A stretch of DNA of 64,000 bases, taken from positions 1,860,001 to 1,924,000 of the forward strand of contig NZ_CP049902.1 of NCBI RefSeq assembly GCF_018448495.1, written 5' to 3'. The position numbers and the translations under genes are program-made. Of this stretch, positions 49,736 to 60,690 are shown in pieces. The notes beneath the pieces are model-generated. The model made no database searches and had not been told where the DNA came from. It saw only the letters and a list, made by a program, of their open reading frames with translations. This stretch comes from Psychrobacter sp. WY6 (GTDB lineage Bacteria; Pseudomonadota; Gammaproteobacteria; Pseudomonadales; Moraxellaceae). Each line of letters opens with the position of its first letter. The stretch's first letter is position 1.

Positions 49736-51238
49736 ATGCGCAATACTTTTCATTTAAAAACCCTTGCAGTAGCAATTGCCGCTTTTTCTGTAGCTAGCGT
49801 AACCAATGCTGCTGGTCTTGACCGTTCAGGTCAGGATGTCACAGCCTTCCTCCAAGATGGCACCTATGCTGAAGCTGTTTACACCTATATCGATGCTGAT
49901 GTTAGTGGTTATGATAATGGCCGTGTCGCTACCGATGATGCAGGTTATGTTCAAGGCAATAAGACTGGCGATATCGCTGAGTAGATTTCTTCCGTTATGG
50001 CGTAAAAGCGGATGTCAACGATACGTTTAGTGTCGGTATTTTATATGATGAGCCATTTGGTGCAGCAGCAGCTTACACTGGAGATAGTAACTTTACAGGT
50101 GCTCCAACTGCAGCAATAGATGGGCTTATCGCCTCACAACTAACGGAAAAGTTCCTGGGCAAACAATTACTAGCGCTGAAGGTCTCGATACATACGTTAC
50201 AGGGGTTCAACAACAATTAGAGACGGGTAGAGAGCAAGTTAGACAAGCTGAAGCAGCCATTGCAGGAAACCCGGCTCTTGAACCAACGTCCCAGATTGAT
50301 GCCGGTAAAGCACAAGTTGCAGCCGGTGAAGCACAGCTAGCTCCTTAGAAGGGTTAAATGGTTATGCTGCTGGCCTTGCTAATAATGAAGGCACGAACGT
50401 TGAAGTACGTTCTGAAAGTATCACGGCTATTTTAGGTGCCAAATTTGGTGCTAATAAAGAGTTCCAAGTTTATGGCGGCCCCGTTGCTCAGCGGATTCAA
50501 GCTGATGTCAAATTGCGTGGCAGTGCATATGGACCTGCCACTGGTTATACCTCACATATTAGTCCAGATCAAGACTATGGTTATATAGTAGGTGCATCAT
50601 ATAGCAAACCTGAAATTGCTTTAAAGGCGGCGTTGACCTATCGTTCAGAGATTGATCATAGTATGAAGATCGCTGAAACGTATCCGTTAGCAGGTTTATT
50701 AGCGGGTAACCCAGCAGAAGCCAGCCAAACTACGGCCATGGAAATCACTACACCGCAGTCAGTAAACTTTGATTTTCAAACGGGTATTAACCCAACAACC
50801 TTAGCCACTGCCAAAGTACGCTGGGTACCATGGAGCGACTTTTCTATTGTACCGCCGTTATATAATCAAGTAAGTAAAAACAACCCTACCTATGGTCCTG
50901 ATGGATTAGCACTCGTAGAATATGATGATGATCAATGGCAAGTAGAGCTTGGTCTTGCCAAGCGTGTTGCGCCAGCACTTGCAATTAGCGGTACCGTTGG
51001 TTGGGATAGTGGTGCTGGCAACCCTGTCACTTCGTTAGGTCCTATCGAAGGCTATTACAGCGCTGGTTTGGGTGCAAAGTATAACGTGACAGAAAACTGG
51101 GCAGTATCAGCGGGCGGCAAATACTTATGGTTTGGTGATGCAAAAGGTCAGTTACCGACTAAGCAGATAGTTGGTGATTTCCAAGACAATGATGGATATA
51201 TCTTCGGTGTGAAGTTGTCTTACCAAGACACTAAATAA
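49736..51238 (+). CDS. FadL/OmpP1-type outer membrane channel, copy 2, with helical loop insertion (several indels)
   Basis: Same start as copy 1 (signal peptide then AGLDRSGQDVTAFLQDGTY). Shifts near 49980, 50130 and 50345 break the frame, but the product is readable: DFFRYGVKADVNDTFSVGIL, then a stretch absent from copy 1, and then 50513-51238 open to KLSYQDTK. The extra ~80 residues (GLDTYVTGVQQQLETGREQV; PTSQIDAGKAQVAAGEAQL) are Ala/Glu/Gln-rich and look like a coiled-coil hairpin in an extracellular loop. Closely related to copy 1 elsewhere (NPVTSLGPIEGYYSAGLGAK identical). The insertion may alter ligand or surface interactions. Confidence 0.82.
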
Positions 51239-51265
51239 TACGCATATTTAGCAGTATCAATACAT

Positions 51266-51298
51266 AAAAAAAAGCGATCCATGATGGGTCGCTTTTTT
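51266..51298 (+). terminator. Terminator of fadL copy 2
   Basis: AAAAAAGCGA and TCGCTTTTTT around TCCATGATGGG, 28 bases past the stop. Confidence 0.87.
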
Positions 51299-51944
51299 AT
51301 CGGTGTTCGAAATAGAAGTTGATATAAAAGAACATTAAATCAACGACTTTAAAGTGTGCATAAAGGTTTTTAGCAAAATAATAAATTTATTTGACAGTTT
51401 TTTTAGATGATGTCTAAGACGGCAGTGATTGGTTTCTTGCCCGCAATTAAACGATATTTGCTTCAAACATAAATCACAACATCATTGAGTTATTACGATC
51501 ATAAGTATATTTCAGCTGAAATATACGCTTCTTGAAACACACTTAAATCCAAGACTCATTGACCTCTCAGCGCTAATAGTATGTCTTCTTATAGATGATC
51601 TTATATCCTGATGACTCTATGGTGCTCGGTATTGTGCCAGCGCTAATGGATATCATAACCGCCATATCTCTAACTCTTTAGCCTCGCTGAGGTAGTTCTG
51701 CTTATCCATTTATCTTTGATATTTGAGGTGAATTATAAATTTATTCAGTAGTATATCTTACACTAACAAGTTAGATGATTAATGACATAGCATAAGTGGC
51801 TACAAGCGTGATGATTGAGTGAAAAGTTAACACCTGAATTATGAAATGTTATAGCGCTATTAGTTAAGTATGAGATCTCTAATAGAAATAACCATAGCTT
51901 ACTTATGTACAAATGTCCTAGGTATTATATTTAATAGTCATCAA
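51299..51944. other. 646-bp gap without a gene
   Basis: Between fadL copy 2 and putP. AT-rich, stops in all frames, no ORF with a ribosome-binding site, no tRNA and no obvious repeat. It may hold a small RNA or decayed sequence, but I see nothing that supports one. Confidence 0.5.
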
Positions 51945-51978
51945 TAAAAAACCTCGCCAATGATGGCGAGGTTTTTTT
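51945..51978. terminator. putP terminator
   Basis: AAAAAACCTCGCC-AATGAT-GGCGAGGTTTTTTT forms a strong stem 25 bases past the putP stop on the minus strand. Confidence 0.92.
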
Positions 51979-52002
51979 ATAGTGATAATTATATCGATAA
52001 GC

Positions 52003-53499
52003 TTATTTATTTAAATTGAGTTCCATTTCTTTAAATTTCGCAGTAACAGAGGCTTTTGGACCGCCTGTCATGATACTTACCGCAAAAATGGCGATTGTAC
52101 TTAAGATAAAGCCCGGAACGATAGCATATAACCAGCTATTGAGTGCCATGCCATTCATCTGGAAAGGACCGTAAATCCATAGGATAACCGTCAATGCACC
52201 GACGACCATACCAGCAACTGCACCGTTACGGTTCATACCGCGCCAGATTAGGCTGAAAATAACCAACGGTCCAAATGCGGCACCAAACCCTGCCCAAGCG
52301 TTAGAAACCAAATTCAATACTGAGCTTTCTGGATTAGAAGCCAGTAAAATGGCAACAACGGCGACAATGATTACGGAAATGCGGCCGACCAATACTTGAC
52401 GCGCCTCAGGTGCATCTTGATCAAAAAAACACTTATAGACATCTTTAGTCAATGAGCTTGATACCACCAATAGCTGTGATGAGATGGTACTCATAATCGC
52501 AGCTAAAATTGCAGCTAATAAGAAGCCTGAAACCAATGGATGGAATAAAAACTGCGTAAATACTAAAAAGATGGTTTCAGGATCATCTAAAGTCATCGCT
52601 GTCTTTTGCACATACGCACGACCAGCAAAACCTGTCATCAGTGCCCCGATAAGGCTGACAATCATCCAGCTCATACCGATATTACGGGCAGTAGGGACAT
52701 CTTTGACTGAGCGAATGGCCATAAAACGTACAATGATGTGTGGCTGACCAAAATAGCCTAAACCCCATGCCATTAATGACACAATACCAAGGATACTCAT
52801 ACCATTAGTAATGTTAAGCAAGCTTGGATCGATATTTCTAACCGCTTGAGTAGTGGCTGAAATACCACCCAGATCAGTGAAAGCGACGACAGGAACAATG
52901 ACCATCGCAAACATGATGATACCCTGTACAAAGTCAGTCATCGAAACAGCTAAGAAACCACCGAATAACGTATAAGCAACGACAACGCCAGCGGTGACCC
53001 ATAGACCAGTGCTATAAGAAAGATTGAGCGAGCTTTCGAAGAGTTTACCACCGCCTACTAGGCTTGCAGCAGTATAAACCGTGAAGAATAAAATGATAAC
53101 CACGGCTGAGATAACACGCAGCATATGCGACTTATCTTCAAAGCGGTTGGCGAAATAATCGGGTAGAGTGATGGCATTGTCAGCCACTTCGGTATAAACG
53201 CGAAGGCGCGGTGCCACGATAAGGTAGTTTAAAAATGCACCAAGTGTCAAACCAAGTGCGATCCATATACTCACGACACCGTCAGCATACATATAGCCGG
53301 GCAAGCCAAGTAGTAACCAACCTGACATATCTGATGCACCTGCCGATAGTGCAGTGACTGCTGGACCTAAACTGCGTCCTCCTAACATATAGCCTTCAGT
53401 ATCATTGGCTTGCTTAAAGTAAGCGTAAATGCCAATACCAATCATCACTAAAAAATAGGCGCCAAGTGATACCAGCACGCCACTAGAAACTCCGTTCAT
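52003..53499 (-). CDS. putP: Sodium/proline symporter
   Basis: 498 residues, intact, with about 13 membrane helices of the SSF family. Na+-site and PutP signatures are seen: ALSAGASDMSGWLLLGLPGY near residue 50, GGFLAVSMTDFVQGIIMF, GLGYFGQPHIIVRFMAIRSV, AILAAIMSTISSQLLVVSSS and NAWAGFGAAFGPLVIFSLIW. Takes up proline with Na+, for nutrition or osmoprotection. Monocistronic, with its own terminator. Confidence 0.94.
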   Translation of the reverse strand: MNGVSSGVLVSLGAYFLVMIGIGIYAYFKQANDTEGYMLGGRSLGPAVTALSAGASDMSGWLLLGLPGYMYADGVVSIWIALGLTLGAFLNYLIVAPRLRVYTEVADNAITLPDYFANRFEDKSHMLRVISAVVIILFFTVYTAASLVGGGKLFESSLNLSYSTGLWVTAGVVVAYTLFGGFLAVSMTDFVQGIIMFAMVIVPVVAFTDLGGISATTQAVRNIDPSLLNITNGMSILGIVSLMAWGLGYFGQPHIIVRFMAIRSVKDVPTARNIGMSWMIVSLIGALMTGFAGRAYVQKTAMTLDDPETIFLVFTQFLFHPLVSGFLLAAILAAIMSTISSQLLVVSSSLTKDVYKCFFDQDAPEARQVLVGRISVIIVAVVAILLASNPESSVLNLVSNAWAGFGAAFGPLVIFSLIWRGMNRNGAVAGMVVGALTVILWIYGPFQMNGMALNSWLYAIVPGFILSTIAIFAVSIMTGGPKASVTAKFKEMELNLNK

Positions 53500-53976
53500 A
53501 TAAATTGTCCTTAACCAACATGGTTGGCGGTAATTATTTTAACTATAAAGATTAAGTGTTATAAGACGATGTCCCAAACAATATCTAAAGACGAAAAAAG
53601 CCATTAAGTAGGACATAATGGCTTTTATTCAATATCTGCTGTTAGTTTTATATGATTGATGCTGTTCTAGGGCTAATACGAATTCGCAGTGCTTAGAGAT
53701 CAATAAGAATGTCATATTACATCATATCGATTGCTCGCATTTGCGACTCATTTATCAGTATCGGCCACCTATATAACCAATCATTTAAAACCATTAAACC
53801 TACTGTTAACCATCATATATTACTCGAAGTGTTCAATATATGACTATCAGTGTTCTTATAGTAAATTTTTGTTATAAAAACAACGTCAAGCGTATTATAA
53901 CGCATGAGGGTCGTAAATGCGAATAGCGTGCTTTTTATATCCCATAGCACGCTCTAATCCTCATTTAGCGAGAGTC
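53500..53976. other. putP upstream region with two lysR-side terminators
   Basis: No gene. The putP promoter is expected near 53500-53590. AAAAGCCATTA (53596-53606) pairs perfectly with TAATGGCTTTT (53616-53626), followed by T6 on the minus strand. AGCGTGC ... GCACGCT at 53926-53953 follows the lysR stop closely. Both would stop lysR transcription from running into putP. Confidence 0.65.
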
Positions 53977-54849
53977 TTATTCAATAGGTGCTAACAAGTC
54001 TAACAAAGCTGTAACGCTGCTAGATTGCGTCAATTTCGGATTGATAACCACACCCAAATAGCGCTGTAACTCTATATTGTCTGCCATATCGATACGTTCT
54101 AAATCTTGACTAATCATGGTTTGCGGTAATACAGACCATCCCAGACCAACAGAAACCAGCATGCGAATAGACTCAAGAGGATTGGTGCTCATCGTGGCAT
54201 AGGGTTTCAGATTGTGCTTGGCGAATTCAGCCAAGGTAATTTGACTGGTAAAAGTATTGGCAGAGGGCAAGATAGCAGGGTAGCGCGCCAATTGCTCTAG
54301 TGTCACATTAGATTTGGTCGCTAAAGGCGATAGCGTACCTGTCATAAAGTAAAGAGGGTCTGACCATAGCGTATGATAGGTCAAGCGCTTATCATAAACG
54401 GGCGGCAGTGTTAAAAATGCTAATGATAAATCGCCATCGAGTACGGCTTTGTGCGCTTTTTCTGAATCAACAAAATGTACTTCTAGTTGTACGGCAGGAT
54501 AAGCTTGGATAAAATGCTTAAGTACAGGCGCTAAATGGTGCAAGCCAATATGATGACTGGTACCGATCACTAATTTGCCAGATACGATATGCTGAGAGTG
54601 TTGCAGATTAATCTTAAAATTCTCATAATCTTCTAGCCAACGCTTGGCGTGCGGCAGCATTTCATTGGCTGCTTGGGTCGGTACAATGCCGCGTCCCACC
54701 GTATCAAACAAAGTAATGTTGAATTCATCTTCCAAATTTTTGATGCGTTTACTGACGGCAGGCTGTGTGATAAACAGTTTTTCTGCGGCACCTGAGATGC
54801 TGCCAGTGTGCATAACGGTAACGAATGTCGTCAAGTTTGTGGTGTTCAA
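53977..54849 (-). CDS. LysR-family transcriptional regulator
   Basis: The frame is open to 54939, but family members begin just before LNTTNLTTFVTVMHTGSISG. A TTG at 54849 with TAAGGA upstream gives 290 residues and is preferred. The winged helix-turn-helix covers residues ~3-62 (SISGAAEKLFITQPAVSKRI), and the periplasmic-binding-like effector domain ~90-285 (GKLVIGTSHHIGLHHLAPVL; SIRMLVSVGLGWSVLPQ). It is divergent from leuC, so control of leuCD or of an adjacent carboxylate pathway is likely; the ligand is unknown. Confidence 0.88.
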   Translation of the reverse strand: MNTTNLTTFVTVMHTGSISGAAEKLFITQPAVSKRIKNLEDEFNITLFDTVGRGIVPTQAANEMLPHAKRWLEDYENFKINLQHSQHIVSGKLVIGTSHHIGLHHLAPVLKHFIQAYPAVQLEVHFVDSEKAHKAVLDGDLSLAFLTLPPVYDKRLTYHTLWSDPLYFMTGTLSPLATKSNVTLEQLARYPAILPSANTFTSQITLAEFAKHNLKPYATMSTNPLESIRMLVSVGLGWSVLPQTMISQDLERIDMADNIELQRYLGVVINPKLTQSSSVTALLDLLAPIE

Positions 54850-55325
54850 ACGGATGTCCTTAGCTACTTTGCGAGCTATAAATAAAAGTTGGCTGACCCA
54901 ATCACAATGTATTAGAAATAAAAGTTTGCGTCTGGGCAAAAATCATCAATTATTATTATAGGATTAGCCTGCTATAATCACAAGACATCAAGGCGTATTG
55001 TGACATATTTATTCTATTAAATTGACTATTTGCAGCTCATCGCACGTTTTAAGTGCTGATAATGGTCATCAATGTAAAATCGCCAATATAAAAATATCGA
55101 TTTTGATACAAGCGCTGCTGACGATGCCGCTGATGATAAAGTATCGCGACGTATAAAATTTTTACCATAGGCTATAGTCGAGTCAATTTAAAAGTAGTAC
55201 AAGGCAACCGAGTGTAGATGTATATTAAATACTTCAAGCGAGGTTAACGCTGTAATAATTTTATAGTGGAATGACTATAAGCAAGTAAAAAAACCAGTAA
55301 TTAGCAACCAATAAAGGATAGCAAC
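54850..55325. promoter_or_regulatory. Divergent lysR/leuC regulatory region
   Basis: 476 bp without ORF, AT-rich near both ends. Divergent LysR genes commonly act here through T-N11-A sites; I cannot single one out with confidence. A ribosome-binding site AAAGGA lies at 55313-55318 before leuC. No attenuator-like leader peptide rich in Leu was found. Confidence 0.4.
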
Positions 55326-56744
55326 ATGGCAGGTCAAACGTTATATGACAAACTTTGGAATGCTCACGAAGTCACCAAGCGTGACGATGGTTCGAGCCTG
55401 ATTTATATCGACCGCCATCTGTTGCATGAAGTGACCAGTCCGCAAGCATTTGAAGGCTTGGAGTTAGCCAATAGAGCACCGTGGCGCCTGTCGGCTAATA
55501 TCGCCAGTCCTGACCATAACGTACCCACAGTCACTAAAGAGCGTTTAGAAGGCGTGCCTGGTATCAAGGACAAGGTATCACGCTTGCAGGTAGTGACATT
55601 GGATGAAAATTGCGCCAAATTTGATATCGCTGAGTTTACGATTAATGATGCTCGTCAAGGCATTTTACACGTCGTTGGCCCTGAGCAAGGTTTGGTGTTA
55701 CCGGGTATGACGGTTGTTTGTGGTGATTCGCATACTGCTACTCATGGCGCGCTTGGCTGCTTAGCGCACGGTATCGGCACATCAGAGGTTGAGCATGTAT
55801 TGGCAACGCAGTGCTTGATTCAGAAAAAATCAAAAAACATGCAAATTCGCGTCACTGGTAAGCTTGGTGCTGGCGTGACATCAAAAGACGTGGTACTTGC
55901 TATCATTGCCAAAATTGGCACGGCTGGCGGGACAGGGCATGCTATCGAATTTGCTGGGCAAGTATTTGAAGAGATGAGTATGGAAGGTCGCATGACCGTT
56001 TGTAACATGGCGATCGAAGCAGGTGCTCGCGTGGGTATGGTTGCAGTCGATGACACGACCATCGAGTACGTCAAAGGTCGTCCTTATGCGCCAACCTCTG
56101 AGCAATGGGCGCAAGCGGAATCTTACTGGCGTACCTTATATTCAGATGATGACGCGGTATTTGATACTGTTGTTGAGTTGGATGGTAGCCAAATAGCACC
56201 ACAAGTCTCTTGGGGCACCTCTCCTGAAATGGTTGTCGATATCACTCAATCGGTACCAACACCTGATCAAGCCACTGATGAAGCACAAGAAGAAGGCTGG
56301 TTACGTGCTTATACCTATATGGGTTTAGACGCTGGGCAAAAGATTACCGATATCCAGCTTGATCGTATTTTTATTGGTTCATGTACCAATTCGCGTATTG
56401 AAGATTTGCGTGATGCCGCCGCAGTCATTAAAGGTCGTAAAGTCGCTGACAATATCAAAGAAGCCATCGTTGTGGCAGGTTCTGGGCAAGTGAAGTTGCA
56501 GGCTGAAGCAGAAGGCTTGGATGCCTTGTTTACTGAGGCTGGATTTGAGTGGCGTGAGCCGGGTTGTTCGATGTGTCTTGCCATGAATGCGGATAAGCTT
56601 GAGCCACAAGAGCATTGCGCTTCAACGTCTAACCGTAACTTTGAAGGCCGTCAGGGCAATGGTGGTCGTACCCATTTGGTCAGTCCAGCGATGGCCGCCG
56701 CCGCCGCATTGGCAGGTCACTTTGTCGATGTAAGAACGTTTTAA
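55326..56744 (+). CDS. leuC: 3-isopropylmalate dehydratase large subunit
   Basis: 472 residues, intact. Aconitase-type fold with 4Fe-4S ligands in [13 protein letters not shown] and [11 protein letters not shown], and substrate motifs [20 protein letters not shown] and [19 protein letters not shown]. With LeuD it isomerises 2- to 3-isopropylmalate in leucine synthesis. leuD follows after a small exported-protein gene, an unusual interruption. Confidence 0.97.
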   Translation: MAGQTLYDKLWNAHEVTKRDDGSSLIYIDRHLLHEVTSPQAFEGLELANRAPWRLSANIASPDHNVPTVTKERLEGVPGIKDKVSRLQVVTLDENCAKFDIAEFTINDARQGILHVVGPEQGLVLPGMTVVCGDSHTATHGALGCLAHGIGTSEVEHVLATQCLIQKKSKNMQIRVTGKLGAGVTSKDVVLAIIAKIGTAGGTGHAIEFAGQVFEEMSMEGRMTVCNMAIEAGARVGMVAVDDTTIEYVKGRPYAPTSEQWAQAESYWRTLYSDDDAVFDTVVELDGSQIAPQVSWGTSPEMVVDITQSVPTPDQATDEAQEEGWLRAYTYMGLDAGQKITDIQLDRIFIGSCTNSRIEDLRDAAAVIKGRKVADNIKEAIVVAGSGQVKLQAEAEGLDALFTEAGFEWREPGCSMCLAMNADKLEPQEHCASTSNRNFEGRQGNGGRTHLVSPAMAAAAALAGHFVDVRTF

Positions 56745-56769
56745 CTTTGCATTTCTATAGAGCATAAAA

Positions 56770-57230
56770 ATGAAAATGCTGTTTGTTTTATTTTGCTTAT
56801 TGGGTAGCTCTCAGCTAGCGATGGCTCGTGATTACTGTAATGGAAGATTTGCCTATTGTGTCGATGTGCCAAATCAATTGATATGGTTGCCTGAGGCAGA
56901 TAATGGTGATGGTCGTCATTTTAAGCTACCCAATTCTAATGCCACTATTTTGGTCTTTGGGAGTAATACACCAACTGTTTTCTTTTATACAGATAGTGAT
57001 TATATAAAAGAGAAGCCATCGATATAAAACAGGCATGACAGTTACTTACGAGCTGTTAAAAGATAAAACCTATACAGCAAGCGGCTATAGAAAAGACGGT
57101 CAAGTTTTTATCATGTTATTAAGTTAAGGATGGTCAGGAAGCAGTATTACATCTGAATTATCCTGAAAGTGAAAAAACTAAAATGACAAGTATTGTTAAA
57201 CAAATGGCACGCTCTTTTGAGATTCATTAG
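56770..57230 (+). CDS. Small exported protein of unknown function between leuC and leuD (two indels)
   Basis: MKMLFVLFCLLGSSQLAMA is a signal peptide, cleaved before RDYCNGRFAYCVDVP. The mature protein has two Cys likely to form a disulfide. The frame breaks near 57015 and 57120. Readable continuation: MTVTYELLKDKTYTASGYRK, then KVKDGQEAVLHLNYPESEKT and IVKQMARSFEIH to TAG 57228-57230. The restored protein is ~150 residues, probably periplasmic. It ends like proteins measuring hydrophobic or lipid binding, but no family is recognised. Probably an unrelated passenger in the leu cluster. Confidence 0.55.
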
Positions 57231-57274
57231 ACCGTCAAAAAAATTTACGTTAGTAATCGATATTTTGAAAAACC

Positions 57275-57925
57275 ATGCAAGCTTATAACACTCAAACGGG
57301 TATCGTTTGCCCATTAGATCGCGCAAACGTCGATACCGATCAAATTATTGCCAAGCAGTTTTTAAAATCCATTAAACGCACGGGCTTTGGCGTCAATTTG
57401 TTTGATGATTGGCGTTATCTCGACGAAGGCTATCCGGGTCAAGACAATAGCACCCGCGTTATCAATCCAGATTTTGTGCTAAATAAGCCGCGTTATCAAG
57501 GCGCGACTATTTTGCTGGCACGCCGCAACTTTGGTTGTGGTTCTAGTCGTGAGCATGCGCCTTGGGCGTTGTCTGAATATGGTTTTCGTACGGTGATCGC
57601 GCCAAGCTTTGCAGATATTTTTTATAACAACTGCTTTAAAAATGGCATGCTGCCAATCGTCTTGGATGAAGCCATTGTTGATACCTTGATGAAAGCAACG
57701 CTTGCCAATGAAGGCTATGAGCTAACTGCAGATCTTGAACGCCAAGTCGTCGTCACTTCGACAGGTGAAGAATATGCATTTGACGTAGATGCTTTTCGTA
57801 AACATTGCTTGTTAAATGGCCTTGATGATATTGGTTTAACCTTGCAGCAAAGCGATGCCATTAAAGATTATGAGCATAAGATGATGCAAAAAACACCATG
57901 GATATTTAATGATGTACGAGCATAA
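57275..57925 (+). CDS. leuD: 3-isopropylmalate dehydratase small subunit
   Basis: 216 residues, intact. Swivelling domain of the isomerase: [19 protein letters not shown] at the N-terminus, [20 protein letters not shown] substrate loop, and [17 protein letters not shown]. Partner of LeuC 530 bases upstream. A weak ribosome-binding site precedes the ATG. Confidence 0.97.
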   Translation: MQAYNTQTGIVCPLDRANVDTDQIIAKQFLKSIKRTGFGVNLFDDWRYLDEGYPGQDNSTRVINPDFVLNKPRYQGATILLARRNFGCGSSREHAPWALSEYGFRTVIAPSFADIFYNNCFKNGMLPIVLDEAIVDTLMKATLANEGYELTADLERQVVVTSTGEEYAFDVDAFRKHCLLNGLDDIGLTLQQSDAIKDYEHKMMQKTPWIFNDVRA

Positions 57926-58066
57926 ATCATGAATCTGCAAGCCATTACTTATAAAACTGCTGAACAGTAATAATGTAGCGTTGAGTTATGGCGGTGAACT
58001 GGCTAAAATGAAGGGTAGTTTTTTTACGATATTTTATTATTTCTCTCATAAATAGTAGCCGCCATT

Positions 58067-58828
58067 ATGAATAAAAAACGTTATGCTTTATGGACAAGTA
58101 CGGTTGTTGCCGCAAGCTTATTGTTGTCAGGCTGTCAGCTATTGACTGGGTATCAGAAAATAGATGAGGCAGAAAACGCTAAAGCATGGGCAGGTAAGAT
58201 TCAACCGATTGCGGGTGAAGTCAATATTGCCTGTATAGGAACCTATCATTGTGAAATTGCACGGATAGATAAGACACGAGTGATAGGGGCTGATACGCAT
58301 GAGCCTATCAATCCTGCCATGCTGGTCGCGATGAAAGATATGAGTGCAAATGGCAGAAGTCATACCAGCAGTCATACCAGCAATAAGCATGCACAAACAT
58401 CAATGCACGCAAACTTAGATATGACACCACTCGCTCATAAAAATGAGATTAAAATTGTACCATTGTCTGCTTCAGGCATGCCGGGTCTAACCAATTATTA
58501 TGCGCGAGTAAAACCTGCAAAACGCGAAGTACAGGTGAATTTCTATCCAGAAAACAATCTGGGCTATGTTGAGCGTTTTACTTTAATTCACGATTTTATT
58601 GACGCTGATACTTATCAATTACGGGCTTATCAGAAAAAGTCTAACGATAATTCTGGCAGTTTATTAGACACCGCTTCACCACAGCCGCTATGTGTTGATC
58701 TGTATCAAGGCAACACTGTACAGCGCCGCTTTTGTAAAGAGCTGTCTGCTGAGCACCAAGGAGAGTTTGTAGAAACTCGTATCGTGAAAGCATTGCCTGC
58801 ATCATCGAAAGTAAAAGCCAAAGCTTAA
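58067..58828 (+). CDS. Lipoprotein of unknown function between leuD and leuB
   Basis: 253 residues. The lipobox is LLLSGC near residue 23 (VVAASLLLSGCQLLTGY). Conserved-looking Cys pair CIGTYHCEIARID, then a low-complexity Ser/His/Thr stretch (HTSSHTSNKHAQTSMH), then a beta-rich region (EVQVNFYPENNLGYVERFTL) and a second Cys pair near the end (LCVDLYQ, RRFCKEL). No residue suggests an enzyme. Probably an outer- or inner-membrane lipoprotein specific to Moraxellaceae. Its place inside the leu cluster does not imply a leucine role. Confidence 0.8.
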   Translation: MNKKRYALWTSTVVAASLLLSGCQLLTGYQKIDEAENAKAWAGKIQPIAGEVNIACIGTYHCEIARIDKTRVIGADTHEPINPAMLVAMKDMSANGRSHTSSHTSNKHAQTSMHANLDMTPLAHKNEIKIVPLSASGMPGLTNYYARVKPAKREVQVNFYPENNLGYVERFTLIHDFIDADTYQLRAYQKKSNDNSGSLLDTASPQPLCVDLYQGNTVQRRFCKELSAEHQGEFVETRIVKALPASSKVKAKA

Positions 58829-59138
58829 AGCCTATTTGATTTTCGAAAATAGCAACTAGACCACGGTTTTTTGTGCTATTGAAGGCACTAAAAATCGTTT
58901 TTAGGAAAATATCGTAAATTTGTAGTATTAGGGCGAGTCCTCAATTCAATTGATTATCCTCTAAATGAGTTGAAAATGGCTAAATTTTGCCAAACATCGT
59001 TAAATAGCTTATCAATATCTCGATATTATTTGCGCTACTTTCCTTGTTTGACGGTAATTTATCTCATTTTTATCACCATTTTTAAAATGAGGGCATGCCC
59101 TAACATAAATAAAAAACTACCTACCCACAAGGATTAGC
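58829..59138. promoter_or_regulatory. leuB upstream region
   Basis: 310 bp without ORF, AT-rich. It holds an AAGGAT ribosome-binding site at 59129-59134. It probably has its own promoter for leuB since the lipoprotein gene intervenes. No terminator seen for the lipoprotein gene. Confidence 0.4.
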
Positions 59139-60240
59139 ATGGCAACGATTTTAACATTAGCGGGCGATGGTATCGGTCCCGAAATCATGACTCAAGCTAT
59201 TGACGTACTGAATGCGGTCAATAAGAAATTTGCGTTAGATTTGACACTTGAATCTGGATTGATTGGGGGTGGCCATTGACGCAACGGGCGAGCCCTTGCC
59301 AGATGAGACGCTAGACCGTGCCCGTGCAGCAGATGCGGTATTGTTAGGAGCGGTCGGTGGTCCTAAATGGGATGGTATTGAACGCAGCAAGCGCCCTGAA
59401 CGTGGTTTACTTAAAATACGTGGTGAGCTTGGTTTGTTCGCTAATCTACGTGTGGCAAAGCTTTACCCGCAGTTGGTCAATGCGTCTAGTATCAAACCTG
59501 AAATTATTTCAGGCTTGGATTTGCTTATCGTTCGTGAGTTAACGGGTGGTATCTATTTTGGTGAGCCACGTGGAATCCGCACACTAGAGAATGGTGAACA
59601 GCAAGGCTACAACACCATGGTCTATAGCACAAGCGAGATTCAGCGTATCGGCAAAGTTGCTTTTGAATTGGCAAAAACGCGTGCGCAAGCAGCAGGCACA
59701 GCAGCGAAAGTCTGCTCAGTGGACAAAGCAAACGTATTAGAAGTCACCGAGCTGTGGAAGCAAACGATGACCCAAATGCAGCAAGCAGATTATAGCGACG
59801 TGGCGTTATCGCACATGTATGCTGACAATGCTTGTATGCAATTGATCAAGAATCCTAAGCAGTTTGATGTCATGGTGACAGGCAATATGTTCGGTGATAT
59901 CTTGTCTGATGAAGCTGCTATGCTCACTGGATCTATCGGTATGTTGCCATCAGCCAGTCTTGATGAAGCAGGCAAAGGCATGTATGAGCCGTGTCATGGT
60001 TCAGCACCTGATATTGCTGGGCAGGACAAAGCCAACCCATTGGCGACTATTTTATCGGTTGCGATGATGCTGCGTTATACCTTTAAGCAAGAAGCAGCGG
60101 CACAAGCGATTGAGCAAGCAGTGAGTGATGTGCTTGATGACGGTTTGCGTACGCTGGATATCTTGGACAGTAGTGAAGCTGGATTGAAGCAAGTAGGGTG
60201 CCAAGAGATGGGTCAAGCAGTATTGGCTAAATTACTCTAG
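59139..60240 (+). CDS. leuB: 3-isopropylmalate dehydrogenase (one-base insertion near N-terminus)
   Basis: ATG 59139 with AAGGAT upstream gives [20 protein letters not shown], the family N-terminus, but stops after GLIGGGH. The G5 run at about 59264 has one base too many; from there the frame [15 protein letters not shown] runs to 60240. Signatures are complete: [28 protein letters not shown], and [20 protein letters not shown]. Restored length ~366 residues. It oxidatively decarboxylates 3-isopropylmalate, the last dedicated step of leucine synthesis. GTG starts inside the longer frame are artefacts. Confidence 0.96.
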
Positions 60241-60690
60241 TCCCACTATAGTGATATAGATTAAATTTTCCCCTGTTTTATTTCGATAGGGAAAAATTCT
60301 AACCTTTATCATTTATCGTCGTTCTAAACCCATAGTTTGCTCAGCAAATTATGGGTTTTTTTTATGTTCATTATTGATCGCTTTCTAGCGGTAACACACT
60401 AAACCAGATAGTTGTAAAAAAGTACTTGTTTTAACAGAGACACCGCAGGACAAGGGCTTTATTAACATAAAGCTGTTATATGCTCACAAGGTAATATGGC
60501 ACTATTAACAGCTTACAAACCACTAGAATCTTAGACTTTCACGTTATCAGACTTTCACGTTAGAAGAGAGCTGATGAAAAAGTGTTTGAGTAAAGTTGGG
60601 TAGTAAGGCGTTAAAACTCAAAATAACAAGCCTTGATGACAACATAACAAAATAAAACTTATTATTTTTATAAAAAATTAGGAGCATGAG
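60241..60690. other. Gap between leuB and the L,D-transpeptidase gene
   Basis: 450 bp. It holds the leuB terminator at 60329-60364, and a 16-bp direct repeat (AGACTTTCACGTTATC / AGACTTTCACGTTAGA) near 60533-60564. The remainder is AT-rich and must include the transpeptidase promoter. No ORF supported. Confidence 0.5.
60329..60364 (+). terminator. leuB terminator
   Basis: CCCATAGTTTGC-TCA-GCAAATTATGGG forms a 12-bp stem with one mismatch, followed by T8. Confidence 0.92.

Noticed and set aside
51299..51944. Small RNA or hidden gene in the large gap before putP
   Set aside because: No terminator-promoter pair, conserved motif or ORF with start signals could be found by eye.
54850..55325. Leucine attenuator or leader peptide before leuC
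   Set aside because: No short ORF with clustered leucine codons and no terminator/antiterminator pair could be read.
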